A stretch of 15,864 bases of DNA from Pseudomonadota bacterium (GCA_027620395.1 JAQBZY010000001.1:1-15864), one strand, 5' to 3'. Numbered from the stretch's first letter, positions 7,728 through 15,026 are shown. Numbers and translations: made by a program. The notes: generated by a model not told the origin, from the sequence alone.

Positions 7728-9044
7728 GTGGCGCAAAAGGCGGCCATCATTGGATCTGGTCCGGCTGGTTTTTATGCCGCCGACGCGCTGCAAGTAACCA
7801 TTCCCGGCATTGAGATCGATATTATCGAGCGGTTGCCGACGCCGTTTGGACTGATCCGTGGCGGTGTCGCGCCGGACCACCAAACGACCAAGAAAGTTGC
7901 CCACAAACTCGAAAAAACGGTGATCAACAGCAACACCGCCTATTTTGGCAATATCGAGATCGGACGCGACCTGACGCTGGCGGAACTTCGGAATTTATAT
8001 GATGCGGTCGTTCTCGCCGTCGGTGCGCCCAGCGATCGCAAGCTGACCATCCCCGGCGCCGACAAAATCGGCGTGCATGGCTCGGCAGCTTTCGTTGGTT
8101 GGTACAACGGCCATCCGGATTTCGTCGAATTGCAGCCGGACCTCAACGTCGACGCCGCCGTCGTCATCGGCCACGGCAATGTCGCCATCGATGTGGCCCG
8201 GCTTCTGACCCGCTCCGCCGCCGGCCGTGCCCGAACCGATTTGCCGGACTATGCCCGCGCCGCCATGGACGCCTCGCCGATCAGCCAAGTAACGCTTTTG
8301 GGCCGGAGGGGACCGTCCGACGCTAAATTCACTAACGTCGAGCTTCGCGAGATGGGCGAGCTTTCCGAATGTGTGCCGGTGCTGCGGGCGGAGCAGCTTC
8401 CGGAAACCGCCGAAGGAGAATTCATGGAGCGTGACCGCCGGCTCCGTGAGCGAAATCTGGCGACGCTCAAGAGTTTTCTCGATATCGATCCAGCCGGCCG
8501 AAAGAAGCGGGTGGCGTTCGAGTTCTTTGCCCGGCCGTTGGAGGTTCTCGGCGGAGAGCGGGCCGAAGCGCTCCGCTGCGAACGGACCCGGGTCGTCGAG
8601 GGCCGCGCCGAAGGCACCGGCGAGACGTTCGATATCCCCTGTGGTCTCGTCGTCTCCGCCATCGGCTATCGGGCCGAGCCGATCCCAGGCGTTCCCTACG
8701 ACGCCCAGCAGGGGATCGTGCCGAATGACCGGGGTCGGATCGAAAAGGGACTCTACGCCGTCGGCTGGATAAAGCGCGGTCCAACCGGCGTCATTTCGTC
8801 GAGCCGCCCGGACGGCGTTGAAGCCGCCGAGCACATCGCCGCCGATTTTCCCGAACCCGGCAATAAGCCGGGCCGGGCCGGGCTCAGCCGGCTGCTCGCC
8901 GAGCGCGGCGTCAAACCGGTCAGCTTCGACGATTGGAAGCGTCTCGAAGCCGAGGAGGTTTCGACCGCGCGCCCCCCCTCGCCGCGCCGGAAATTTACCG
9001 ATGTTGCGGCGATGATGAAATTTCTCGAGGAGTCAAAGCGATGA
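7728..9044 (+). CDS. fprA: Ferredoxin-NADP+ reductase, adrenodoxin-reductase/FprA type
   Basis: The product has 438 residues with a GTG start at 7728 (GGGG 9 bases upstream; homology begins at once with KAAIIGSGPAGFYAA). The FAD-binding GSGPAG sits at 9-14 and the second Rossmann motif GHGNVAIDVAR, for NADP, at 148-158, with the paired Arg193-Arg194 that in this family read the NADP 2'-phosphate. GWIKRGPTGVI (347-357) closes the FAD site. Length and motif order match mycobacterial FprA and mitochondrial adrenodoxin reductase, not the smaller plant- or Fpr-type enzymes. It would shuttle electrons between ferredoxin and NADP(H). Lying directly after korAB, it probably either regenerates reduced ferredoxin for carboxylation or drains ferredoxin reduced by KorAB into NADPH. 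Its stop overlaps the rhodanese start (ATGA at 9041-9044). Confidence 0.93.
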   Translation: MAQKAAIIGSGPAGFYAADALQVTIPGIEIDIIERLPTPFGLIRGGVAPDHQTTKKVAHKLEKTVINSNTAYFGNIEIGRDLTLAELRNLYDAVVLAVGAPSDRKLTIPGADKIGVHGSAAFVGWYNGHPDFVELQPDLNVDAAVVIGHGNVAIDVARLLTRSAAGRARTDLPDYARAAMDASPISQVTLLGRRGPSDAKFTNVELREMGELSECVPVLRAEQLPETAEGEFMERDRRLRERNLATLKSFLDIDPAGRKKRVAFEFFARPLEVLGGERAEALRCERTRVVEGRAEGTGETFDIPCGLVVSAIGYRAEPIPGVPYDAQQGIVPNDRGRIEKGLYAVGWIKRGPTGVISSSRPDGVEAAEHIAADFPEPGNKPGRAGLSRLLAERGVKPVSFDDWKRLEAEEVSTARPPSPRRKFTDVAAMMKFLEESKR

Positions 9045-9466
9045 GCGATCAGGGTTACGCCGGCGATATCTCGCCCTCGCAAGCATGGCATATGCTGCGC
9101 GACGATCAGGCCGCCGAACTGGTCGATGTCCGCACCGATGCCGAGTTTTCCTTCGTCGGGCTTCCCGATCTCAAGAAACTCGGCAAGGCCGTGCACCGGA
9201 TTTCATGGAAGATTTTTCCGAACATGGATCGCAATCCCCACTTCGAGGATGCGGTCCGTGAAGCGGTGCTGGACAAAGCTGCGCCAATTCTCTTTTTATG
9301 CCGCTCGGGTCAACGCTCGCAATCGGCGGCCATCGCCATGACGGCGCTTGGCTACGAGCGTTGCTACAACGTCTCGGAAGGGTTCGAGGGCGACAAAGAC
9401 CAGACCGGACGCCGCGGCACAGTTGGCGGCTGGAAGGTGCATGGACTCCCCTGGATGCAGGGCTAG
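9041..9466 (+). CDS. Single-domain rhodanese
   Basis: The product has 141 residues and starts at ATG 9041, with GAGGAG 8 bases upstream inside the reductase gene and a 4-base overlap with its stop. The frame extends upstream to 8933, but homology and the ribosome site support 9041. A rhodanese domain fills the protein: LVDVRTDAEF near residue 27-36 and the active-site loop CRSGQRSQ with Cys87, followed by the conserved NVSEGFEGDKD. The six-residue loop fits sulfurtransferases, not arsenate reductases or Cdc25-type phosphatases. There is no signal peptide, so it is cytoplasmic. Rhodaneses carry a persulfide sulfur; the donor and acceptor are unknown. A role in iron-sulfur or ferredoxin supply for the KorAB-FprA operon is plausible but inferred only from coupling. 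Confidence 0.9.
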   Translation: MSDQGYAGDISPSQAWHMLRDDQAAELVDVRTDAEFSFVGLPDLKKLGKAVHRISWKIFPNMDRNPHFEDAVREAVLDKAAPILFLCRSGQRSQSAAIAMTALGYERCYNVSEGFEGDKDQTGRRGTVGGWKVHGLPWMQG

Positions 9467-9476
9467 GCGCGCGCTA

Positions 9477-9576
9477 CCCCATCCGTCGAGACGCCCGCTG
9501 CGCGGGCTGATCAGGATGAGGCGTCTAGATATTCCATCCTGAGGAGCGGCGAGACCGCGTCTCGACGGGTCGGAGG
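9477..9576. repeat. Pair of inverted REP-like palindromic elements (BIME-like)
   Basis: The 112-bp gap between convergent stops (9466 and 9579) holds two copies of one element in opposite orientation. The perfect 12-base outer arms CCGTCGAGACGC (9483-9494) and GCGTCTCGACGG (9557-9568) face each other. Inside are TCAGGATG (9511-9518) with its perfect complement CATCCTGA (9535-9542), a hairpin GCCCGC-TGC-GCGGGC (9493-9507), and a smaller one GCGG-CGAGA-CCGC (9546-9558). The CATCC...TCGAGACGC...CTCAGGATGAGG pattern is a familiar dispersed intergenic element of Alphaproteobacteria. It may also stop transcription from both sides. Confidence 0.75.
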
Positions 9577-9578
9577 TT

Positions 9579-10016
9579 TCAGATAAAAACGATCCGCCCG
9601 TCCGAGCCGGCGTCGCCATAGAGCGCCACGATGCCGGTGCGCTCGATTTCAAGATCATTGCGGAGCGGCTTATCGGCGATGCCTTCCGCGACCAGGCCCA
9701 TTTCGCAGACCATAAATTTGACCTTGAGATCGCGGCACGCTTCCAGAAGTTCGTCAAGGCAGGCGACGCCTTTCGATTTGAAGTCGGCGTCTCGTTCGGC
9801 GGCGTCGGTGGCAGGGCGTTCCGAGGCGAGTGTCCACCAGCCCGGTTTGTCCGAGTGGCCGCTCAGCAATGCCGCCGAAGCACCCATGGTGAAAAAAAGT
9901 GTCACCGGCATGCCGATGGCCGCCGCGCCGGCCGCCATTACCAACGCATAATGGACTTTCTCATAGGCGCCGGAGGCGACGACGAGGCAAAGCCGGGGTG
10001 TCGTGACGCTACTCAT
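9579..10016 (-). CDS. DsrE/DsrF-family protein
   Basis: The product has 145 residues, starting at ATG 10014-10016 only 3 bases after the moeB-like stop; the ribosome site is weak (GAAAG directly before the ATG), so expression may rely on coupling. The fold markers are an N-terminal strand LCLVVASGAYEKVHYALVMA, then AIGMPVTLFFTM and a C-terminal FMVCEMGLVAEGI. This matches small DsrE/TusD-like proteins (COG2044 type). Cys residues sit at 10, 86, 94 and 104; Cys104 in FMVCEMG is at the usual sulfur-carrying position. DsrE and TusD relatives accept or pass on persulfide sulfur. The biochemical role here is unproven, but the upstream MoeB-type enzyme and cysteine synthase make sulfur trafficking likely. 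It is the last gene of the minus-strand cluster and ends at the palindromic element. Confidence 0.82.
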   Translation of the reverse strand: MSSVTTPRLCLVVASGAYEKVHYALVMAAGAAAIGMPVTLFFTMGASAALLSGHSDKPGWWTLASERPATDAAERDADFKSKGVACLDELLEACRDLKVKFMVCEMGLVAEGIADKPLRNDLEIERTGIVALYGDAGSDGRIVFI

Positions 10017-10019
10017 CTT

Positions 10020-10856
10020 TCAGGCGGTGGCGCAGATGGCGGCGGTCGCGCCGACGTGAATGGATAGATCGAGGATCGTCGGATTGTCGCCGCATAGCGG
10101 ACAGCCGGGGTCGGGCTTGACGGCGATTTTGCGGAACTCGGTCGAGAGCCCGTCGATCACCATCAGGTGTCCCGACATCGAACTGCCGATGCCGAGCAAC
10201 TCCTTCAACACTTCGCTCGCCTGCAACGATCCCATCATGCCGCAAAGCGCGCCCAAGACGCCGGCTTCAGCGCAACTGGGTATCTGGCCGGGCGGCGGCG
10301 GCTCCCTGAAAATGCAGCGATAGCAGGGGCCGTGTCCGCCGTCACCATCCAGGGCGTGCGCCTTGTAGGTGCCGATCTGGCCGTCGAAGCGAAGGATCGC
10401 CGCCGCCACCAGGGGCTTCTTTGCCAAGTAGCAGGCATCGTTGATGAGGAACCGGGTTTCGAAATTGTCGGAGCCATCGGCGACGATATCGTAGCCGGAA
10501 ATCAACTCGATGACGTTGGTGGCGGTAATCCGGGTCTTGTGTTCGACGACCGTGACGTCGGGATTGATCGCCCTCGCCGTCTCGGCCGCGCTCGCCACTT
10601 TCGGCATGCCGATCCTGGCGGTCGTATGCGCGATCTGACGCTGTAGGTTGGAAAGATCGACGGCGTCGTCGTCGACGATGCCGATTTTCCCGACACCAGC
10701 GGCGGCTAGATACATCAGCACCGGCGAGCCGAGGCCGCCGGCGCCGACAATCAGCACTTTCGAGTCAAGCAACCGTTCCTGGCCGATGCCGCCGACCTCG
10801 CGGAGCAGAATATGCCGCGCATAGCGTTCTATTTGAGTGTCGCTAAGCTCGGCCAT
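10020..10856 (-). CDS. moeB: MoeB/ThiF/HesA-type adenylyltransferase
   Basis: The product has 278 residues, the usual length of a stand-alone MoeB. It opens with the typical ELSDTQIERYARHILLREVG. The ATP-binding loop is GAGGLGSP (38-45), the DLSNLQRQ motif with Arg73 is at 67-74, and DGSDNFETR begins at 127. The zinc-binding pairs are CYRC (178-181) and CPLC (252-255). Cys195 in PSCAEAGVLG is at the conserved family cysteine position. The enzyme adenylates the C-terminal Gly-Gly of a small sulfur carrier such as MoaD or ThiS, for molybdopterin, thiamine or other sulfur insertion. It lacks the C-terminal rhodanese domain of MoeZ/Uba4. No MoaD/ThiS-like gene is visible nearby. GGAGG sits 11 bases upstream, inside the end of cysK; the gap to cysK is 6 bases. 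Confidence 0.93.
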   Translation of the reverse strand: MAELSDTQIERYARHILLREVGGIGQERLLDSKVLIVGAGGLGSPVLMYLAAAGVGKIGIVDDDAVDLSNLQRQIAHTTARIGMPKVASAAETARAINPDVTVVEHKTRITATNVIELISGYDIVADGSDNFETRFLINDACYLAKKPLVAAAILRFDGQIGTYKAHALDGDGGHGPCYRCIFREPPPPGQIPSCAEAGVLGALCGMMGSLQASEVLKELLGIGSSMSGHLMVIDGLSTEFRKIAVKPDPGCPLCGDNPTILDLSIHVGATAAICATA

Positions 10857-10862
10857 CGGGCA

Positions 10863-11828
10863 TTACGCCTCCATGCCATCGAACAACGCCGTCGAAAGAT
10901 AGCGCTCGGCGAACGACGGCAGGATGACGACGATGTTTTTGCCGGCCATTTCCGGGCGCTCCGCCACTTCGATGGCGGCGGCCAGCGCCGCGCCCGATGA
11001 AATGCCAACCGCGAGGCCCTCGAGCTTAGCCACCTTGCGGGCCATGGCGAACGCGGTCTCGTTGCCAATTGCCAGGATTTCGTCGATCAGGTCGGTCCTC
11101 AGGATCGCCGGCACGAAACCGGCGCCGATGCCCTGAATTTTATGTGGGCCCGGCGCGCCGCCGGACAATACCGGGCTGTCCTCGGGCTCGACGGCGACGA
11201 CCAGGAAATTCGGATTCCTGGCCTTCAGGATCTCGGCGCAGCCGGTGATGGTGCCGCCGGTGCCGATCCCGGAAATCAGGACATCGGCCTTGCCGCCGGT
11301 GTCGGCCCAGATCTCCTCGGCCGTGGTGCGGCGGTGCACGTCGGGATTGGCTGGGTTTTCGAACTGCTGCAGCATCAACGCGCTTGGCGTTTCCTTGACG
11401 ATTTCCTCGGCCCGGTCGATGGCGCCGCGCATGCCCTTCGGCGCCGGCGTCAAAATCAATTCGGCGCCGAACAGCAACAGCATCTTGCGGCGCTCGATCG
11501 ACATGCTTTCCGGCATGGTCAGGATCAGGCGGTAGCCCTTGGCGGCGCAGACGAAGGCCAGCGCGATGCCGGTGTTGCCCGATGTCGGCTCGACCAGCGT
11601 GACGCCCGGTTTGATCCGGCCGTCGCGTTCAGCGGCCTCGATCATGGCCAGCCCAATGCGGTCCTTGACCGAGGAGACCGGGTTGAAGAACTCGCACTTG
11701 CCAAGGATCGTCGTCTTGACGCCGGCGTCCTTGGCGAGTTTGGAAAGCCGGATCAGCGGCGTCGCGCCGACGGTGTCGGTGATGCTGTCGTAAATTCGGC
11801 CCCTGAATTCGCCCTTGTTTGCGCCCAT
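10863..11828 (-). CDS. cysK: Cysteine synthase (O-acetylserine sulfhydrylase)
   Basis: The product has 321 residues. ATG 11826-11828 is preceded by AGGAGG about 10 bases away; the open frame continues far upstream but out of register with homology. The PLP lysine is Lys55 in [11 protein letters not shown], the substrate loop TSGNTG is at 82-87, the phosphate-binding GTGGT at 189-193, the IQGIGAGF segment from 231, and the pyridine-ring Ser in GISSGAA at about 277. These are all hallmark CysK/CysM features, and the length is usual. The enzyme makes L-cysteine from O-acetylserine and sulfide in the cytoplasm. CysK and CysM are not cleanly separated by eye, but the C-terminal half favours CysK. 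It follows an Rrf2-type regulator by 34 bases, suggesting local control of cysteine synthesis. Confidence 0.93.
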   Translation of the reverse strand: MGANKGEFRGRIYDSITDTVGATPLIRLSKLAKDAGVKTTILGKCEFFNPVSSVKDRIGLAMIEAAERDGRIKPGVTLVEPTSGNTGIALAFVCAAKGYRLILTMPESMSIERRKMLLLFGAELILTPAPKGMRGAIDRAEEIVKETPSALMLQQFENPANPDVHRRTTAEEIWADTGGKADVLISGIGTGGTITGCAEILKARNPNFLVVAVEPEDSPVLSGGAPGPHKIQGIGAGFVPAILRTDLIDEILAIGNETAFAMARKVAKLEGLAVGISSGAALAAAIEVAERPEMAGKNIVVILPSFAERYLSTALFDGMEA

Positions 11829-11858
11829 CTGGTCCGATCCTCCTGTGTTGCCGTATTT

Positions 11859-11869
11859 GATTTTAAATC
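11859..11869. promoter_or_regulatory. AT-rich palindrome upstream of cysK (possible operator)
   Basis: GATTTTAAATC is a perfect 5-1-5 palindrome spanning the stop of the Rrf2 gene, about 31 bases before the cysK start, in an AT-rich pocket of otherwise GC-rich DNA. It could be an operator or part of a local cysK promoter. A chance palindrome of this size is quite possible. Confidence 0.22.
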
Positions 11870-12318
11870 GTGAAATCCAAATTCCGCCGGCCTTCGCTGA
11901 CGATGCCACCGGCATTGGCGTCATTGCAAAGATCGTCGACCGTGGTTTGTTCGAGCGCCGCCATGACTTGATCTTGGAGTCTCGCCCACAAAGGCCGGAC
12001 GACCTTCTCGCCCAACTCCGATTCGCCACCGGAGTCCATTGGATTCTCGGCGGTTTCCATCTTTCGGACCGAGCGGACGATGTCGCCAATCGTGATCCGG
12101 CGTCGTTCGCGGGCCAGGCGGTAGCCGCCCTTGGGGCCGCGCACGCCGACCAGAATGTCGTCGCGCACCAGATGTTGCAAGGCTTGCTCAAGATAGCGTT
12201 GCGGAATTCCTTGGCGGCGGGTGATCTCGCGGCTCTGCACCGGCCCGGCACCGGCGTGATAGGCGATGTCGAGGACAGCCTCGATGGCTAACAGCATTTT
12301 CTTGGAAATTCGCAGCAT
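11863..12318 (-). CDS. Rrf2-family transcriptional regulator (CymR-like, no Fe-S cysteines)
   Basis: The product has 151 residues; ATG 12316-12318 has AGGAAAG about 9 bases upstream. The winged-helix DNA-binding region covers residues 1-75: [21 protein letters not shown], recognition region [19 protein letters not shown], wing [12 protein letters not shown]. IscR relatives carry three cysteines near 92-104 for a [2Fe-2S] cluster; that stretch here reads [15 protein letters not shown] without any Cys, and the only Cys in the protein is at 131. It is therefore more like CymR, the cysteine-metabolism repressor known in Bacillus, than IscR. In Bacillus, CymR works in a complex with CysK. The direct cysK neighbour makes a similar link attractive, but this is inference. 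The gene starts 3 bases after dut ends. Confidence 0.88.
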   Translation of the reverse strand: MLRISKKMLLAIEAVLDIAYHAGAGPVQSREITRRQGIPQRYLEQALQHLVRDDILVGVRGPKGGYRLARERRRITIGDIVRSVRKMETAENPMDSGGESELGEKVVRPLWARLQDQVMAALEQTTVDDLCNDANAGGIVSEGRRNLDFTI

Positions 12319-12321
12319 GGT

Positions 12322-12780
12322 TCAGCTTTCCTGGATGCCGGTCGAACCGAAGCCGCCCTCGCCGCGGCCGCTCTCGGGCAAGGCGTCGCTGTCGCGCCAG
12401 TGCCAGCGCTGCACCGGCGCCACCACCATTTGCGCGATCCGATCGCCGCGCCGGATGGTGAACGGTTCGTGTCCATGGTTGATCAAGATCACCTTCACCT
12501 CGCCCCGGTAATCGGCGTCGATGGTGCCGGGACTATTGAGGATCGTGATCCCGTGTTTCGCCGCCAACCCAGAGCGCGGCCGGACTTGCGCCTCGAAGCC
12601 TTCCGGCAACGCGATGGCGAGGCCGGTCGGAACCATCGACCGCTGGCCGGGCTCGATGATCTCCGCCGCCTCGACGGCGGCCAGCAGATCCATGCCGGCG
12701 CTCCCCGACGTGGCATGGGCCGGCAACGCTAAGCCCTGGCCATGCGGAAGCCGCATCACGTCGACGGTAATGCCGCTCAT
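12322..12780 (-). CDS. dut: dUTP diphosphatase (dUTPase)
   Basis: The product has 152 residues, standard for a trimeric dUTPase. All five signature motifs are present in order: AGMDLLAA (28-35), RPRSGLA (67-73), [11 protein letters not shown] with the catalytic-site Asp88 (85-95), RGDRIAQMV (111-119) and the glycine-rich [11 protein letters not shown] arm (138-148). It hydrolyses dUTP to dUMP and pyrophosphate, preventing uracil incorporation and feeding dTMP synthesis. The start ATG overlaps the coaBC stop by 4 bases, and a GAGG lies about 9 bases upstream within coaBC. The coaBC-dut pairing is common in bacteria. Confidence 0.97.
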   Translation of the reverse strand: MSGITVDVMRLPHGQGLALPAHATSGSAGMDLLAAVEAAEIIEPGQRSMVPTGLAIALPEGFEAQVRPRSGLAAKHGITILNSPGTIDADYRGEVKVILINHGHEPFTIRRGDRIAQMVVAPVQRWHWRDSDALPESGRGEGGFGSTGIQES

Positions 12781-13985
12781 TCGGCGGCCTCGAAGCGGGC
12801 TGCGATCAAGGCCGCGAGCCGGTCCGCGACGTCTGTTTTGGAAAGCGTCGGCCAGTGCTCGGCGCCGGCTTCGGTGATCAGATGCACGGTATTGCTGTCG
12901 CCGGAAAATGTGCCGCTTGCCGGCGAGACATCGTTGGCGACGATCCAGTCGCAGCCTTTGCGCTGGCGCTTGGCCGTGGCGTTGGCGACGACTTCGGACG
13001 TCTCGGCGGCAAAGCCGACGACCAACGCCGGCCGCTTATTGCCGGCGGCAGACAGTGCCGCCAAAATGTCCGGATTCTCGATCATTTTAAGTGCCGGCGG
13101 CGCCGCCCCCGGTTGCTTCTTGATCTTGCCCTCCGCCGCATCGGCGGTCCGCCAATCGGCGACGGCGGCGGCGCAGACAGCAATGTCGGCGGGCAGCGCC
13201 GCTTCGCAGGCGGCCAGCATGTCCCTGGCACTTTCGATCCTGACCACGCGGCAGCCCATGGGATCGGGCTGATGGGTCGGGCCGGTGACCAGCGTCGTCT
13301 CGCAGCCCATATCGGCCAGCGCCTTGGCGATGGCGTGACCCTGCTTGCCCGACGACCGGTTGGCGATATAGCGGACCGGGTCGATGGCCTCGTGCGTTGG
13401 GCCGCTGGTGACAATGGCGCGGCGCCCGGAAAGGCGCTTAACCACGGGTCCGAAAAATGCTTCCAGTGCGTCGACGATCTCGGCCGGTTCGGCCATCCGG
13501 CCCATGCCGTGCTCGCCGCATGCCATGTCGCCGGCGTTGGGTCCGATGAAGCCGACGCCGCGTGCTTTCAGGATTTGGATGTTGGCTTGTGTCGCCGGAT
13601 GCTCCCACATCCTGACGTTCATCGCCGGCGCCACCAGCACCGGTTTGTCGGTCGCCAAAAGCGCCGTCGTCGCCAGATCGCCGGCTAGGCCTGCCGCCAT
13701 CTTGGCCAGCATGTCGGCGCTCGCCGGCGCCACCAATAATACGTCGGCCTGTCGCGACAGATTGATGTGCCCCATCTCGTGCTCGTCGGTGAGCGAGAAA
13801 AGATCGTCATAGACCCGATCCTCGCTCAGCGCCGCCAACGATAGCGGCGTGACGAACTGAGCCCCGGATTTGGTCAGGATGCAGCGCACGGCCGCACCCC
13901 GCTCGCGGACCCGGCGGATCACTTCTAGCGTCTTGTAGGCGGCGATGCCGCCGGTGACGATCAGGAGAATTCGTTTACCCTGCAT
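12777..13985 (-). CDS. coaBC: Bifunctional phosphopantothenoylcysteine decarboxylase/synthetase
   Basis: The product has 402 residues. ATG 13983-13985 is chosen because homology begins at [19 protein letters not shown]; a TTG at 14004-14006 is in frame but has no ribosome site. The CoaC half (about 1-185) has active-site His73, the AMN motif at 121-123, and Cys156 in [13 protein letters not shown] on the substrate flap. The CoaB half has [21 protein letters not shown] with the intermediate-binding Asn209, AAAVADWR, and KIKK at 287-290. Together they convert 4'-phosphopantothenate and cysteine (with CTP) to 4'-phosphopantetheine, the CoA precursor; thus the pathway consumes the cysteine made by CysK downstream. 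It appears to be the first gene of the minus-strand cluster, after a 357-bp gap. Confidence 0.96.
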   Translation of the reverse strand: MQGKRILLIVTGGIAAYKTLEVIRRVRERGAAVRCILTKSGAQFVTPLSLAALSEDRVYDDLFSLTDEHEMGHINLSRQADVLLVAPASADMLAKMAAGLAGDLATTALLATDKPVLVAPAMNVRMWEHPATQANIQILKARGVGFIGPNAGDMACGEHGMGRMAEPAEIVDALEAFFGPVVKRLSGRRAIVTSGPTHEAIDPVRYIANRSSGKQGHAIAKALADMGCETTLVTGPTHQPDPMGCRVVRIESARDMLAACEAALPADIAVCAAAVADWRTADAAEGKIKKQPGAAPPALKMIENPDILAALSAAGNKRPALVVGFAAETSEVVANATAKRQRKGCDWIVANDVSPASGTFSGDSNTVHLITEAGAEHWPTLSKTDVADRLAALIAARFEAAE

Positions 13986-14027
13986 GGTGCCCAACTGTAA
14001 TTGCAATCAAAATCACGAAGGCGGATT

Positions 14028-14056
14028 GTAATATACCATCGGCGCTCAAACCGCAA
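14028..14056 (-). promoter_or_regulatory. Predicted promoter for coaBC cluster
   Basis: On the minus strand TTGCGG (14051-14056) and TATTAC (14028-14033, within TATATTAC) are 17 bases apart, roughly 40-70 bases upstream of the coaBC ATG. The surrounding DNA is AT-rich. Motif-only prediction. Confidence 0.4.
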
Positions 14057-14200
14057 TCCGGGTTCCATTAACAAACTAGGCAAAATCTACTAAAATGATC
14101 ATATGTCTCGGATTGCACCCATGCGCCGGAACCCCGTTCCGATCCGTGGGTTGGTCCTCCTGATCTAAGTCCTCACCAATGCGTGCCCCCCGCATCGTCA

Positions 14201-14247
14201 CCCCGGGCGTGTCCCGAGGGCCACTCTTCGGCAGTGGATTCCGGGAC
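14201..14247. repeat. Imperfect palindrome with UUCG-containing loop
   Basis: GTCCCGAGGGCCACT (14211-14225) and AGTGGATTCCGGGAC (14233-14247) pair at 11 of 15 positions around a 7-base loop CTTCGGC, with a 4/4 internal bulge. An overlapping alternative hairpin, CCCCGGG (14201-14207) with CCCGAGG (14213-14219), also forms. It lies about 100 bases beyond the redoxin stop and looks like a third family of dispersed intergenic element or a terminator-like structure. Confidence 0.5.
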
Positions 14248-14342
14248 GGCGCCCTGCACGAGGTCGCCGAGTTCAAGGATCAGCTCCTCGACGCCGATCC
14301 CAAGGCGCGCGCCAGCTGGTGGAAAGCCGGGTCTCCGGCGGT

Positions 14343-14975
14343 TTAGGAGCCCCGGTACTTGACCGAGCAGCCATAGGGCCGGGTCGCCGGCTGGCTGACA
14401 GGCCGCCCGGCCGCCAGATCCGAGAGCGCGGCCTGGACGTGGTTGTTGGCGCCTTTGACGGTTTCCCAATTGCTCGACGGCTTGTCGTCGATGCCGCCCA
14501 TGAAGCGTAGCATGCTGGTGCCGTCGATGATGTACATGTGCGGTGTCGTTTGCGCGCCATAGGCAAGTCCGATGATGCCGTCCGGATCAAGGATCACATG
14601 GTCGGGTTTGGCGCCGGTGGCCTTGACGTTGGCCAGCGCTTCCGGGCCCTCGACGTAGCCTTGCGTGTCCGGCGCCGACGAAATCACCGAAATCCAAACC
14701 ACGCCGAATTTGCTTTTCGCTTCCTGTTGCAAGTTCTGCATGTTCTGGGTGCCGTAGTGCTTGCGCACATACGGGCAATCCTTGTTGGTCCATTCAAGAA
14801 CCACGGTCTTGCCGGCGAACATCTTGAGATCGAGGCTCTTGCCGTCGGCGGTCTGGCCGCTGAAGGCGGGTGCCGACTTGCCGATCTGCGGCTTGGCTTG
14901 GGCGGCGGGGGCAACCGCCACCAGGGCCACCAGCATCGATAGCGCGAGTGCAAACTTGCTCATGGTCTTTAACAT
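14343..14975 (-). CDS. Periplasmic redoxin (thioredoxin-fold, non-CXXC)
   Basis: The product has 210 residues; ATG 14973-14975 is preceded by AGGTG about 6 bases away and beats the internal Met5. Residues 1-27 form a signal peptide (MLKTMSKFALALSMLVALVA, cleavage after AQA). The mature part is an AhpC/TSA-redoxin fold: KSAPAFSGQTADGKSLDL, LEWTNKDCPYVRKHY with Cys67, and cis-Pro motif TTPHMYIID at 143-151. There is one Cys at the active site instead of CXXC. A second Cys (203, in RPYGCSVKY) sits near the C-terminus, a layout shared by an uncharacterised redoxin group. It probably reduces thiols or peroxides in the periplasm. Transcribed behind the DsbD-like gene with a 51-base gap, it may receive electrons from it (inference). 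Confidence 0.88.
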   Translation of the reverse strand: MLKTMSKFALALSMLVALVAVAPAAQAKPQIGKSAPAFSGQTADGKSLDLKMFAGKTVVLEWTNKDCPYVRKHYGTQNMQNLQQEAKSKFGVVWISVISSAPDTQGYVEGPEALANVKATGAKPDHVILDPDGIIGLAYGAQTTPHMYIIDGTSMLRFMGGIDDKPSSNWETVKGANNHVQAALSDLAAGRPVSQPATRPYGCSVKYRGS

Positions 14976-15026
14976 GTCGTCACCTATTCCCTTCGGTCGC
15001 CTGCATATGGTTCGGTCGAAACATCG

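Larger units (their letters stand above)
13986..14342. other. Gene-free gap between the redoxin and coaBC
   Basis: No convincing gene is seen in these 357 bp. The part next to coaBC (about 13986-14110) is AT-rich and holds a likely coaBC promoter. The part next to the redoxin stop (about 14190-14342) is GC-rich and contains an imperfect palindrome. A 55-codon plus-strand frame (14179-14346) ends on the redoxin stop region but lacks a ribosome site and covers the palindrome, so I do not call it a gene. Confidence 0.6.

Noticed and set aside
6444..7904. 486-codon minus-strand open frame opposite korB
   Set aside because: It covers the conserved korB gene and parts of korA and fprA; the product shows no domain and is explained by GC-rich antisense reading.
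11829..12251. Long upstream extension of the cysK frame
   Set aside because: It overlaps the Rrf2 gene in another frame and translates to low-complexity Arg/Ser/Ala-rich sequence; a clear AGGAGG supports ATG 11828.
12855..13688. Long plus-strand open frame opposite coaBC
   Set aside because: Antisense shadow of a well-conserved gene, Gly/Arg-rich, with no recognisable motif; typical of GC-rich DNA.
13986..14006. TTG start for coaBC at 14006
   Set aside because: No ribosome site, and family homology begins at the ATG at 13985.
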